DNA of 64,000 bases from Thermocatellispora tengchongensis (lineage in GTDB: Bacteria > Actinomycetota > Actinomycetes > Streptosporangiales > Streptosporangiaceae), in NCBI RefSeq assembly GCF_014202315.1, contig NZ_JACHGN010000025.1:1-64000 (forward strand). Direction: 5' to 3'. Shown here one piece after another: positions 26,116 through 34,356 of this stretch. The first letter of the stretch is position 1. Every line of letters begins with the position of its first letter. Position numbers and translations under genes: made by a program. The notes under the pieces are model-generated. The model made no database searches and had not been told where the DNA came from. It worked only from the letters and a program-made list of their open reading frames with translations.

Positions 26116-27000
26116 ACCGGACACCCGATGGCTGCTGGTCATCGTCGCGTACACGATGATGTTGTCGGTGTAGTGGCCGGTCGAGCGGTTGTAGCTGCCG
26201 CCGCAGGTGATCAGGTGCAACTGGGCGTTCGCCTGCGGCCCGTACACGCGCTGGGTGGGGAAGGTCTTCTTGTCCGCCTGCTCCACCCCGCCCACGGTGA
26301 ACACCGCCACCGTGCCGTCGCGCCGGTAGACCTCGATCGTGTCGCCGTTGCGGATCTCGTCCAGCCTGCTGAAGACCGCGCTGCGGGTGCGGGTGTCCTT
26401 GTGGCCGAGCATCACCGACGGCCCCGCCTCACCCGCCGTCGGGCCGTGCCGGTACCAGCCGACCAGGTTCGCGTTGTCGGCGGGCGGCACCTGGATCGTG
26501 CCGTCCCGGGCCAGCCCCACCGACTTGATCGGCGCGTTCACGCTCAGCCGCTTGATCACCAGCCGGATCGGGGTGGAGGGCTGCATCGGCGGCGCGGGCT
26601 GGATGGCCGGCAGCGGCGGCGGCACCGTGGGCGCGGCCTGGAACATCCCCGTGTCGGCGCTGGCCGGGGGCTGGGCCTGCAACTCCAGCTCGGTGCGCCC
26701 GTTGGCCAGCCCGTACCCCTCGGGGTCGGCGGCCATGAACACCAGCCCCACCACCACCGTGATCACGCCCGCCACGGCGGCCAGGATCAGCACCGACCGC
26801 AGGACGCGCGTTCCGGCCGGCTCCTCAGGCTCCTCGGGCTCCCACTGCGGCTGCGGTTGCGGCTGCGGCATCGGCGGCCCGAACACCACCGGCCCCGGCG
26901 CCCCGAACACGGGATGCTGGGGCGGGTAGGCCCCGTACGGCTGCCCGCCGTACGGAGGCTGCTGATACGGCGGCTGCCCTGGGGGCGGTGGCGTGCTCAC
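26107..27000 (-). CDS. Class F sortase (second cassette)
   Basis: A 297-residue membrane-anchored transpeptidase. A Pro/Gln/Tyr-rich cytoplasmic tail (1-62) precedes one transmembrane helix (about 68-90), a Pro/Ala-rich linker and the sortase barrel (about 140-290). The catalytic His is H200 in VMLGHKD and the catalytic Cys is C266 in LHLITCGGSYN; DNIIVYA closes the barrel, the hallmark of class F. The position where I recall Arg in many relatives (Y-R-DN) is Thr here, so the third catalytic residue needs checking. GTG 27000 lies 12 bases behind the stop of the surface-protein gene, so the two form a cassette with a likely enzyme-substrate relation. Confidence 0.88.
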   Translation of the reverse strand: MSTPPPPGQPPYQQPPYGGQPYGAYPPQHPVFGAPGPVVFGPPMPQPQPQPQWEPEEPEEPAGTRVLRSVLILAAVAGVITVVVGLVFMAADPEGYGLANGRTELELQAQPPASADTGMFQAAPTVPPPLPAIQPAPPMQPSTPIRLVIKRLSVNAPIKSVGLARDGTIQVPPADNANLVGWYRHGPTAGEAGPSVMLGHKDTRTRSAVFSRLDEIRNGDTIEVYRRDGTVAVFTVGGVEQADKKTFPTQRVYGPQANAQLHLITCGGSYNRSTGHYTDNIIVYATMTSSHRVSGTS

Positions 27001-27012
27001 CGGCCGCCCCGT

Positions 27013-27948
27013 TCAGCCCCGGTTGGCGGCGGTCCGCCGGCGCAGGAACAACCCGCCGACCCCGGCCCCGAGCACCATCAGCGACCCGACGAGCAGGAAC
27101 ATCCGCGCATCGGGCCCCATCTCCCCGCCACCACCGGTGGCCGCGCCCCCATCGGGAGTCCGCGTCACCTGCCCGTTCCCCCCGGGCGGCGTGGCGGTGA
27201 CGGTCGCCGTACGCGTGGTGGTCGGCCGCGGCGTGCTGTTCGTCGGCGTCGGCGTGCCCGTCCCGGTGGAGGTGTTGGAAGGGCTCGGGCTGCCCGTTCC
27301 GGTGCTCGTGCCGACCGCCAGGTTCAGCGACGGCCCCTGGCCCGCGGTCGCGGGCTGGCAGGTGTAGTAGGTGGTCGTGCTGCCGGACCCCGCCCTCAGC
27401 ACGAAGCCCTCGCCGCGCAGCGCGACCGTGCCGGCCGCGGTCGGGCGGATCACCAGGGTCATCGCGGTGGGCACCGGCATCGGGCTCTGCGCCTGCACCC
27501 CGGGGGTCGCGGTCACACTGCCCGAGGGCGTCGCGGTGACGCCGGTCGCGCCCACGGGCGCGCCGCTGGCCACCACCGTGCCCTCCGCGACGATCACGGC
27601 GTTGGCGGTGATCTCGACCGGGGCGGGCAGCACCGAGGAGGACGAGGCGGTGGGAGTGGCCGTGGGGGTGGTCGTGGGCGTGCTCGACGTGGAACCGGTC
27701 GGCGTCGCCATGCGCCACGTCACCGTGACCGACGAGCTGGGCGAGGGGGCGGTCGCCGGGCCGACCAGCTCCATCGAGAACGTGACCGGGATCGCCGTGC
27801 CGCCGGCGGTACCGGACGGAGTGCAGTTGTACGTGATGTTGACGGGCGCGGCCAGGGCCGGGAGGCCCCCCAGGAGCAGCCCTCCTCCTATCACTCCCAG
27901 GGCAGCGGTCTTCAGGGCGACTCGACGTCGCGCCTTGGACTTCAGCAC
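27013..27948 (-). CDS. Secreted Ser/Thr/Pro-rich surface protein, likely sortase substrate (second cassette)
   Basis: A 311-residue protein: Arg/Lys-rich N-terminus and signal peptide (to about PALAAPV), a beta-rich domain beginning ITYNC and ending TTTYYTCQPA (likely one disulfide), long Ser/Thr/Pro/Gly linkers, then GGAATGGGGEMGPDARM, a hydrophobic helix (FLLVGSLMVLGAGVGGLF) and an Arg-rich tail (LRRRTAANRG). The C-terminal layout is that of a sortase sorting signal, but there is no LPxTG; GAATG is the nearest motif. GTG 27948 was chosen because GGAG lies eight bases ahead; GTG 27966 would add six residues without a ribosome site. It shares its architecture with the protein at 28969-30420. 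Confidence 0.75.
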   Translation of the reverse strand: MLKSKARRRVALKTAALGVIGGGLLLGGLPALAAPVNITYNCTPSGTAGGTAIPVTFSMELVGPATAPSPSSSVTVTWRMATPTGSTSSTPTTTPTATPTASSSSVLPAPVEITANAVIVAEGTVVASGAPVGATGVTATPSGSVTATPGVQAQSPMPVPTAMTLVIRPTAAGTVALRGEGFVLRAGSGSTTTYYTCQPATAGQGPSLNLAVGTSTGTGSPSPSNTSTGTGTPTPTNSTPRPTTTRTATVTATPPGGNGQVTRTPDGGAATGGGGEMGPDARMFLLVGSLMVLGAGVGGLFLRRRTAANRG

Positions 27949-28131
27949 TGTCCTACTCCGTTTCACGCGCGCGGACTGACCGGTTCGACAGGCGTACCAG
28001 CTTCCCAGTCATGGGTCACGGTTCGATACAGATCATATGAAGACGAGCTGGGAATCTGGCCCTATACGCCAAAAACGGGCATAGATTCCTTGGCGTCACT
28101 CTAGATCAGTACACCGGCCCCGGGCGCCCGG

Positions 28132-28938
28132 TCACTTGGACTTCTTCGACAACGTCGCGTAAACGATGATGTTGTCGGAGTAGCTGTGCTTGGCCGGGTT
28201 GTAGACACCGCCGCACGTGATCAGCCGCAGGCTCGCGTCGTTCAGGTTGCTGTAGACGCGGTTGGTGGGGAAGGTGCCCTTGCTCACCTGCTCCACGCCG
28301 TCCACGGTGAACTCCAGGATCTTGCCGTCGTTCCTGGCGACGCGCACCTTGTCGCCGCGCTTCACCTCGCGCAGGCGGCTGAAGACCGCGGGGCCCTGCT
28401 TGTTGTTGACGTGGCCGACGATCACGGCCGGGCCGATCTCGCCGGGCACCGGGCCCAGGCGGTACCAGCCGGCGACCTTGGGCCGCTCCAGCGGCGGCAC
28501 CTCGATCTCGCCGCTCTTCTGCACTCCGACCGAGATCAGCGGGGCCTTGACCCCGATGCCCGGGATCGAGATCTTGGTCGGCCTGGTGCTCTTGGTCGTC
28601 GCGACCGGCGGCTCGACCTTGACCGCGGGCAGCGGCGGCGGGGCCGCCGGCTCGGCGGGGGTCAGCGGCACGTCCGGGCCGCCGGGCCCCACGCTGGGTA
28701 GCAGCATCGGCTGCGCCGCCGCCTGGATGTTCACGGTGCCGTCCTGCCCCGCCGGGCCGTCGCCCACGGCGTACAGCTCCTCGCTGGACGCCGGCGACAG
28801 GTACGTCAGCAGGCCGGCCATGATGGCCGCGATCCCGCCGAGCGACCCCACGACGAGCAGCGCGGGCATCGCCGCGATGCCGCCCTTGCCCTTCTTGGCC
28901 TCGGGTGCGCTACCGCCCTTCGGACCTGGATGCGCCAC
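28132..28938 (-). CDS. Class F sortase (first cassette)
   Basis: A 268-residue sortase paralogous to the one at 26107. A Lys/Gly-rich cytoplasmic tail is followed by a transmembrane helix (about 24-46), a Pro/Ala-rich linker and the catalytic barrel (about 120-265). Catalytic residues: H176 in AVIVGHVNNK and C242 in LRLITCGGVYN; SDNIIVYA follows. No Arg occurs after the Cys, so the usual His-Cys-Arg triad is not obvious. The start at 28938 follows CAGGGGGAGAC. It lies 30 bases behind the surface-protein gene at 28969, repeating the gene order of the second cassette. Confidence 0.88.
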   Translation of the reverse strand: MAHPGPKGGSAPEAKKGKGGIAAMPALLVVGSLGGIAAIMAGLLTYLSPASSEELYAVGDGPAGQDGTVNIQAAAQPMLLPSVGPGGPDVPLTPAEPAAPPPLPAVKVEPPVATTKSTRPTKISIPGIGVKAPLISVGVQKSGEIEVPPLERPKVAGWYRLGPVPGEIGPAVIVGHVNNKQGPAVFSRLREVKRGDKVRVARNDGKILEFTVDGVEQVSKGTFPTNRVYSNLNDASLRLITCGGVYNPAKHSYSDNIIVYATLSKKSK

Positions 28939-28968
28939 TGGTCTCCCCCTGCCTGCCGTGCCTGACCG

Positions 28969-30420
28969 TCAGCTCGCGCCATCGCGGCCCGCATGGGCCG
29001 CCCTACGCCGCCGCATCGCCACCCCGCTCATGATCCCGCCGCCCAGCATCACACAGCCGGCGAGCAGCAGCGTCAGCCCCGACGGATTCCGCTCGGGCAG
29101 CTCACCGGTCTGCGCCGCACCGATGGGCGTGACCCTCACCTGCGCGGTATGCGTCGCGGTCACGGTCGTCGTGGGCCGCGCGCTGGCGGTGGCCGTGGCT
29201 GTGGCGGTCGTCAACACCGTGGTCCCGGTGCCGTTGTTGCTGTTGTTGTTCCCGGTCCCACCCGTGTTGGTGTTGCTCGGGCTCGGGGAGCCGGAGTTGG
29301 AGCCGGTCGGGCCCGGCGTCGTGTCGGTCGGGTCGGGGGTGGGCGTGTTGCCGTCGGTCGGCGTGGTGGTCGGCGTGCCGGTCGGAGTACCCGTCGGGAC
29401 CGATCCGCCGCCGATCGTGATGTCGACCGAGACCGGATTGCTGATGATCTTGCAGGTCGCGCGGTACTGCGGCGGCGGCCCGCTCAACTGCTGGGTGATG
29501 ACCTTGAACGCGTCGAGCGTCGTCCGCTTCCCCGTGACATTCTTGATCTGGATCGTGTGTTCCTTGTACGGCAGGTCGGTGAACCGCCAGAGCGTCTGGC
29601 CTCCCTTGCGCGTGAAGTTGTGGGGCATGCCGTTGTCGTCAAGGGAGGGGTCCACCTCGGGCGGCGTGCCGGCCTTGCCGTTGAGCTCGATGGCGACCGG
29701 GCCGGCCTCACGGTCGAGCTGACCGATGTACTCGATGCCGGTGCCCGTGAACGTCAGGGTGGCCGTGTCGCCCACCGTGTTGCTCTGGTGGTAGTCCTTG
29801 TAGATATCGCCGTCGTTCGGCTCGCCCTCCACGTCGGCCCACAGCCCGACGGGGTTGTACTTCACGTCCGGGTCATCGTCGTTGATCACAAGGTCGCGGA
29901 CCGGCGGAGTGAAGTCAACGTGGAGGACATCGGGAGTGATCTTCACGGTCCCCGGCACGTCGAGGTGCGCGAAGTCGGAAATGCCCTCGGGAAGGACCAG
30001 CGGGGTGCCCTTCACCAGCGGCGTGGTCTGGTCGAGGTAACCCTTCGGCTGGAGGATGCCGACCCAGTCGCCGGTCATCTTCATGTTGCCGATGATGCTG
30101 ATCCTGGCGCCCTCGGCGAACCGGGCCGGCGAGCCGAAGCGCGACTGGTTCTTGTAGGCGAGTCTCCAGGAGATGTTGAGCGGATCGCCGACGTTCAGCG
30201 TGGTCGGGATCGTCACGGTGGTCCTGAGGAAGACGGGAGGGGAGCCCGTCTTCGCAACGCCGCCCGTGCAGCGGTAATCAACGTTCAGATCGACCGTCGC
30301 CGCACGCGCGGCAGTGCCCGAGGTGAGCACGATCGCGCCGCCCACCAGCCCTAGCGCCGAGGCGACGGCGACCCTCCTCAGTCCAGCACCCCACCCAAGC
30401 ACAGCACACTCCGATCCCAT
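28969..30420 (-). CDS. Large secreted surface protein with lectin-like domain, likely sortase substrate (first cassette)
   Basis: A 483-residue secreted protein. After the signal peptide (about 1-40) an N-terminal domain begins with VDYRC. Residues about 205-320 look like a galactose-binding-type beta sandwich (TATLTFTGTGIEYIGQLDRE, AIELNGKAG, LWRFTDLPYKEHTIQIKNV). Then comes YRATCKI, closing the likely disulfide, and about 100 residues of Thr/Pro/Ser/Asn repeats. The end has GAAQTGELPERNPSG, a hydrophobic helix (LTLLLAGCVMLGGGIMSGV) and an Arg-rich tail. AAQTG resembles the class E LAxTG motif with Ala for Leu. Compared with its paralogue at 27013 it carries an inserted lectin-like domain. 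A GTG at 30402 is an alternative start. Confidence 0.75.
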   Translation of the reverse strand: MGSECAVLGWGAGLRRVAVASALGLVGGAIVLTSGTAARAATVDLNVDYRCTGGVAKTGSPPVFLRTTVTIPTTLNVGDPLNISWRLAYKNQSRFGSPARFAEGARISIIGNMKMTGDWVGILQPKGYLDQTTPLVKGTPLVLPEGISDFAHLDVPGTVKITPDVLHVDFTPPVRDLVINDDDPDVKYNPVGLWADVEGEPNDGDIYKDYHQSNTVGDTATLTFTGTGIEYIGQLDREAGPVAIELNGKAGTPPEVDPSLDDNGMPHNFTRKGGQTLWRFTDLPYKEHTIQIKNVTGKRTTLDAFKVITQQLSGPPPQYRATCKIISNPVSVDITIGGGSVPTGTPTGTPTTTPTDGNTPTPDPTDTTPGPTGSNSGSPSPSNTNTGGTGNNNSNNGTGTTVLTTATATATASARPTTTVTATHTAQVRVTPIGAAQTGELPERNPSGLTLLLAGCVMLGGGIMSGVAMRRRRAAHAGRDGAS

Positions 30421-30510
30421 CTGATCAAAAGCCCCGTCGGATCGTACTGACTCCCGAAATAGGACAAGGGGCGCTTATGACGACTGTGGCGTACTTGTGA
30501 TGTTGCTTCC

Positions 30511-30541
30511 TACCAGGCGGTAACCAGAACCGTATTCTGGT
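30511..30541. promoter_or_regulatory. Operator-like inverted repeats upstream of acyl-CoA dehydrogenase
   Basis: ACCAGAA (30523-30529) and TTCTGGT (30535-30541) form a perfect 7-bp inverted repeat with five-base spacer, and TACC-AGGC-GGTA lies directly upstream. The pair is 27 bases before the start codon, a suitable place for a TetR-type repressor of a fatty-acid gene. Confidence 0.4.
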
Positions 30542-30567
30542 GTCTGAGCCGGCGAAGGAGGCAGTAG

Positions 30568-31713
30568 ATGCGGCGGGACCTCTTCGAGGAGGAGCACGAC
30601 CTGTTCCGTGAGACCGTGCGCGAGTTCATGGTCAGGGAGGTCGCTCCGCACCACGCGCAGTGGGAGAAGGACGGCATCGTGCCGCGCGAGGTGTGGAAGC
30701 GGGCCGGGGAGCTGGGCATGTTCGGGTTCTCGGTGCCCGAGGAGTACGGCGGCTCCGGGATCACCGACTTCCGCTACAACATGGTGATCTTGGAGGAGAT
30801 GACCAGGATCGGCGCGACCGGGCCGGGGTTCTCGCTGCACAACGACGTGGTGGCGCCGTACCTGGTGGACCTGACCGACGAGGAGCAGAAGCGGCGGTGG
30901 CTGCCCGGGTTCGTCTCCGGGGAGCTGATCACGGCCATCGCGATGACCGAGCCGGGGGCGGGCAGCGACCTTCAGGGCGTCCGGACCACGGCCGTGCGCG
31001 AGGGCGACCACTACATCGTCAACGGGCAGAAGACCTTCATCACCAACGGCATCAACTCCGACCTGGTGGTGACGGTGGTGAAGACCGATCCGGACGCCGG
31101 GGCGCGCGGCATCACCCTGCTGGTGGTCGAGCGCGGCATGGAGGGCTTCAGCCGGGGCCGCAACCTGGAGAAGGTCGGCATGCACGCGCAGGACACCGCC
31201 GAGCTGTTCTTCGACAACGTACGCGTGCCGGTCGCCAACCGCCTGGGCGACGCCGACGGCCAGGGCTTCTACCAGCTCATGCGCAACCTGCCCCAGGAGC
31301 GCATGTCGATCGCGGTGGCCGCGGTCGCGGCTGCGGAGACGGTGCTGGAGACGACGATCGAGTACTGCAAGAACCGCAAGGCGTTCGGGCGCACGATCGG
31401 CAGCTTCCAGAACACCCGTTTCGTGCTCGCCGAACTGGCCACCGAGGTCGAGATCGCCCGCCACTACGTGGACAAGTGCGTGGTCGCCCTCAACGCGGGC
31501 GAGCTGACCCCGGTGGACGCCGCCAAGGCGAAGTGGTGGACCACCGAGCTGCAGACCAAGGTCATCGACCGCTGCCTGCAACTGCACGGCGGCTACGGCT
31601 ACATGCTGGAGTACCCGGTGGCCAAGGCGTGGCTCGACAGCCGGGTGCAGACGATCTACGGCGGCACCACCGAGATCATGAAGGAGATCATCGGCCGCTC
31701 GTTCGGGTTCTGA
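30568..31713 (+). CDS. Acyl-CoA dehydrogenase (short/medium-chain type)
   Basis: A 381-residue flavoenzyme introducing the first double bond in beta-oxidation. Landmarks in order: RETVREFMVREVAPHHAQWE, FGFSVPEEYGGSG, AIAMTEPGAGSDLQGVRTTA, GQKTFITNGINSDLVV, MHAQDTAELFFDNVRVP, RKAFGRTIGSFQNTRFVLAE and the C-terminal LQLHGGYGYMLEYPVAKAWL with IYGGTTEIMKEIIGRS. The Glu base of this group is expected in the loop near Y-G-G-T-T-E. ATG 30568 follows AAGGAGGCAG. It is unrelated in length to the long FadE at 19400. An operator-like dyad lies upstream. Confidence 0.94.
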   Translation: MRRDLFEEEHDLFRETVREFMVREVAPHHAQWEKDGIVPREVWKRAGELGMFGFSVPEEYGGSGITDFRYNMVILEEMTRIGATGPGFSLHNDVVAPYLVDLTDEEQKRRWLPGFVSGELITAIAMTEPGAGSDLQGVRTTAVREGDHYIVNGQKTFITNGINSDLVVTVVKTDPDAGARGITLLVVERGMEGFSRGRNLEKVGMHAQDTAELFFDNVRVPVANRLGDADGQGFYQLMRNLPQERMSIAVAAVAAAETVLETTIEYCKNRKAFGRTIGSFQNTRFVLAELATEVEIARHYVDKCVVALNAGELTPVDAAKAKWWTTELQTKVIDRCLQLHGGYGYMLEYPVAKAWLDSRVQTIYGGTTEIMKEIIGRSFGF

Positions 31714-31797
31714 TCCGGCTCCCCCCGCGCCGTCCGCCCCCGGCGCGGGCCGCGATGACGCATACTGGCAAGCAGGACGACGGGAGGCGGTGGCGCG

Positions 31798-31959
31798 ATG
31801 GACAGCGGGCTGATCCTGCTGGTGTTCCTGGCGTTCCTGTTCGCCTGGGGGCTCAACCGGGTGCGGCGCATGCTCCGCTTCGGGCCGCTCGCCTACGCCG
31901 GCGTGATGATCACTTTCATGATCGTGATGCTCGCCGTGTGGGGCCAGACGATGCGCTAA
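31798..31959 (+). CDS. Small membrane protein, 53 residues
   Basis: A short gene: ATG after CGGGAGGCGG, two hydrophobic helices (LILLVFLAFLFAWGL and YAGVMITFMIVMLAVWG) separated by a basic loop NRVRRMLRFG, and a TAA stop. The codon third positions are strongly GC and the basic loop suits the inside-positive rule, so I believe it is real. No family is recognised. It follows the acyl-CoA dehydrogenase by 84 bases on the same strand, and its stop overlaps the first unit of a 15-bp repeat. Confidence 0.65.
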   Translation: MDSGLILLVFLAFLFAWGLNRVRRMLRFGPLAYAGVMITFMIVMLAVWGQTMR

Positions 31960-32033
31960 GCGGCCTTTGGTCCAGCGGCCATTCGCCCAGCGGCCATTCG
32001 TCCAGCGGCCCTCGGTCTAGCGGCCCTTGGTCG
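31959..32033 (-). repeat. Five 15-bp tandem units spanning the SpoIIE-gene stop codon
   Basis: Plus-strand units of the form AGCGGCC-A/C/T-TTCGTCC at 31959, 31974, 31989, 32004 and 32019. Read on the minus strand in the frame of the SpoIIE-type gene they are ACC AAG GGC CGC TAG, then ACC GAG GGC CGC TGG, ACG AAT GGC CGC TGG, GCG AAT GGC CGC TGG, ACC AAA GGC CGC. The gene ends at the TAG of the first unit; the following four would encode (T/A)-(E/N/K)-G-R-W repeats if the stop were TGG. Confidence 0.85.
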
Positions 32034-34239
32034 GGATCTCGAACCAGACCGCCTTGCCCTCCTTGGTGGGGCGGGAGCCCCAGCGGCGGGCGAGCTGGTC
32101 CACGAGGTAGAGGCCGCGCCCGCCCTCGTCGTTCTCGCCGGCGCTGCGGATGCGGGGCAGCCGGAGGTCCTGGTCGAAGACCTCGACCCAGACGGCCTCG
32201 CGGCCCCGGCGCAGGCGCAGGGTGAACTCCTTCTCCCCGGCGGCGACCTCCTCGTCCAGCGAGGGGAAGTCCCAGGAGTCCTCGAAGGACAGCGGCGGGC
32301 CCTCCATCGCCAGCTCCCGGCGGGGGACGCTCGCGGTGGCGGCGTGCAGCACGACGTTGGTGACGACCTCGGAGACCAGCAGGCAGGCCAGCTCGGCCCG
32401 CTCCTCGGGCACCCCCCAGCCCTTGAACGCCTCGGCGGCCATGCGGCGCGCCTCGCCGACCATGATCGGCTGGGCCGGGAAGGTGCGCTCCTCCACGTCG
32501 AGATCGACCGCGCTGGAGCGGATCACCAGCAGCGCCATGTCATCGTCGATCTCGCCGGGCACGGCCACCGTGGCGGTGTCGGCGATCTGCTCGACCGCGG
32601 ACTCCTCCATCTTGGCCAGCTTCTCGCACAGCAGCCCGAGGTTGCCGCCCTCGTCGGGCACGTTGCCGTCGGCGTCGCGGGTGGGCCGCCGATCGACCAG
32701 GCCGTCGGTGTAGAGCAGCAGCGCCGCGCCGGGCGGGAGGGTGCGGGTCTCCTCCTTGTAGACCAGGTCGGCGTGCAGGCCCTTGGCGCGTACGCCGAGC
32801 GGCTGGCCGACCTCGGAGATGTCCAGCTCGGTGCAGGTGCCGTCGGCCAGCAGCAGCGGCGGGGCGTGGCCGGCGTTGGCGAAGGACAACTGTCGCGACC
32901 AGGCGTCGTAGACCATGTACTGGCAGGTCACGATCGGGGGCACGCTGACGTCGCCGCCGTCGTCGGGGGTGGCCACGATGCGGGTCCACTCGTCGAGGCG
33001 GGCGAGGATGTCGGCCGGCGGCTTGTCGTCCTGGGCGAAGGCGCGCAGCGCGGCGCGGAGCTGGCCCATGACCGCCGCCGCCTTGGCCCCCCGGCCCTCG
33101 ACGTCGCCGATCACGATGCCGACACGGCCCGCCGACAGCGGGATCACGTCGTACCAGTCGCCGCCGACCTGGGTCTGGATGCCCTGGCCGTGAGAGGCGA
33201 GCGGCGCGGCCGGGTAGTAGCGCACCGCGATCTCCAGCCCGTCGAGCTGGGGCAGCGCGCGCGGCAGCAGGTGCTTTTGAAAGGACTCGGCGGTGTGCCG
33301 CTCCTCCTCGAACAGCAGCGCGTTGTCCACGGCGAGCGCGACCCTGGTCGCGATGGCGCCGACGAAGTCGCGGTCGAAGGCGTCGTAGTGGGGGCTGCGC
33401 CGGTCGGTGAGGTTGGACAGCCCGAGGTACATCAGGCCCAGGATCTCGCCGCGGGCGCACAGCGGCGCCACGATCGCCGAGGTCATACCCACCTCGCCGC
33501 ACAGCCTGGCGCTGGCCGAGTTGGGGCTGGGGTAGCTGACCTGGGAGAAGTCCTCGACCAGGATGGTCTCCTGGCGCCGCAGCGCGGCGTCGGCGTAGTG
33601 GCCCGGCGGGTAGTGGATCTCGGCGCCGACGGGCTGCCAGGTGTCGGGCGGCGGGGTCCAGCCCTGCACGTGGGTGGAGACCCGCCGCACCAGCCGGTCG
33701 TTCTCCATCAGCTCGATGAAGCAGTGGTCGGCGAACTGCGGCACCAGCATCTCGGCGACGCGCTTGAGGGTCTCCTCGACGTACAGGGAGCCGGCCAGCC
33801 GTTCGCCGATGCGTTCGAGCAGGCCGAAGCGGTCCTTCTCGCGCTCGTTGCTGCGCATGGCCTCGCGCGCGGTGATCACGATGCCGCTCACCGAGCCCGA
33901 GGGGTGGCGCAGCGGGACGGCCTGCGCGCGTACGTAGACCATGGTGCCGTCGCCGCGGCGGACGTCGAACGTGCCCTCCCAGACGCCGCCCTTCAGCACG
34001 TGCTTGGCCAGCTCCACGGAGAGCGGGTGGTCGCGCTCCATGATGCCCAGCGACAGCACGGGCTGGTCGCGGGGGCCGTGCCGGCCCGGCCGTCCGAACA
34101 GGGTCTCGGCGAACGGGTTCCAGTACAGGACGTTGCTGAACCGGTCGGTGACGACCACGGCCATCTCGGCGTGGTCGAGCACGGAGCCGGCCGAGAGGTG
34201 ATCGTTGGTGTCCTGGGAAAGATCCCCCCAGCGCTTCAT
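32017..34239 (-). CDS. PAS-GAF-SpoIIE phosphatase with C-terminal anti-sigma ATPase domain
   Basis: A 740-residue cytoplasmic regulator of the partner-switching type. PAS domain (about 20-130: AVVVTDRFSNVLYWNPFAE), GAF domain (about 145-310: ERLAGSLYVEETLKRVAEML, APLCARGEILGLMYLG), PP2C/SpoIIE phosphatase (about 320-560: GGDWYDVIPL, VIGDVEGRGAKAAAVMGQLR, FANAGHAPPLLL, LLLYTDGLVDRR, IDDDMALLV) and an HATPase_c/RsbW-like domain (about 575-740: SEVVTNVVLHA, DEGGRGLYLVDQLARRWG). Such proteins sense a signal, dephosphorylate STAS anti-anti-sigma proteins and may also phosphorylate them. A STAS protein is encoded at 46518, not adjacent. The C-terminus runs into a tandem repeat. Confidence 0.93.
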   Translation of the reverse strand: MKRWGDLSQDTNDHLSAGSVLDHAEMAVVVTDRFSNVLYWNPFAETLFGRPGRHGPRDQPVLSLGIMERDHPLSVELAKHVLKGGVWEGTFDVRRGDGTMVYVRAQAVPLRHPSGSVSGIVITAREAMRSNEREKDRFGLLERIGERLAGSLYVEETLKRVAEMLVPQFADHCFIELMENDRLVRRVSTHVQGWTPPPDTWQPVGAEIHYPPGHYADAALRRQETILVEDFSQVSYPSPNSASARLCGEVGMTSAIVAPLCARGEILGLMYLGLSNLTDRRSPHYDAFDRDFVGAIATRVALAVDNALLFEEERHTAESFQKHLLPRALPQLDGLEIAVRYYPAAPLASHGQGIQTQVGGDWYDVIPLSAGRVGIVIGDVEGRGAKAAAVMGQLRAALRAFAQDDKPPADILARLDEWTRIVATPDDGGDVSVPPIVTCQYMVYDAWSRQLSFANAGHAPPLLLADGTCTELDISEVGQPLGVRAKGLHADLVYKEETRTLPPGAALLLYTDGLVDRRPTRDADGNVPDEGGNLGLLCEKLAKMEESAVEQIADTATVAVPGEIDDDMALLVIRSSAVDLDVEERTFPAQPIMVGEARRMAAEAFKGWGVPEERAELACLLVSEVVTNVVLHAATASVPRRELAMEGPPLSFEDSWDFPSLDEEVAAGEKEFTLRLRRGREAVWVEVFDQDLRLPRIRSAGENDEGGRGLYLVDQLARRWGSRPTKEGKAVWFEIPTKGR

Positions 34240-34356
34240 CCGGCGTCCACCTCTTGACGGTGGCGTTGCGCGATGCGAACCACGGGCGCTCCTGCTGTCA
34301 TGGCCGGGGAGTGGAGGGGGGACTCCCGATCGGGAAACAACGCAGTCGCGCGAGGG

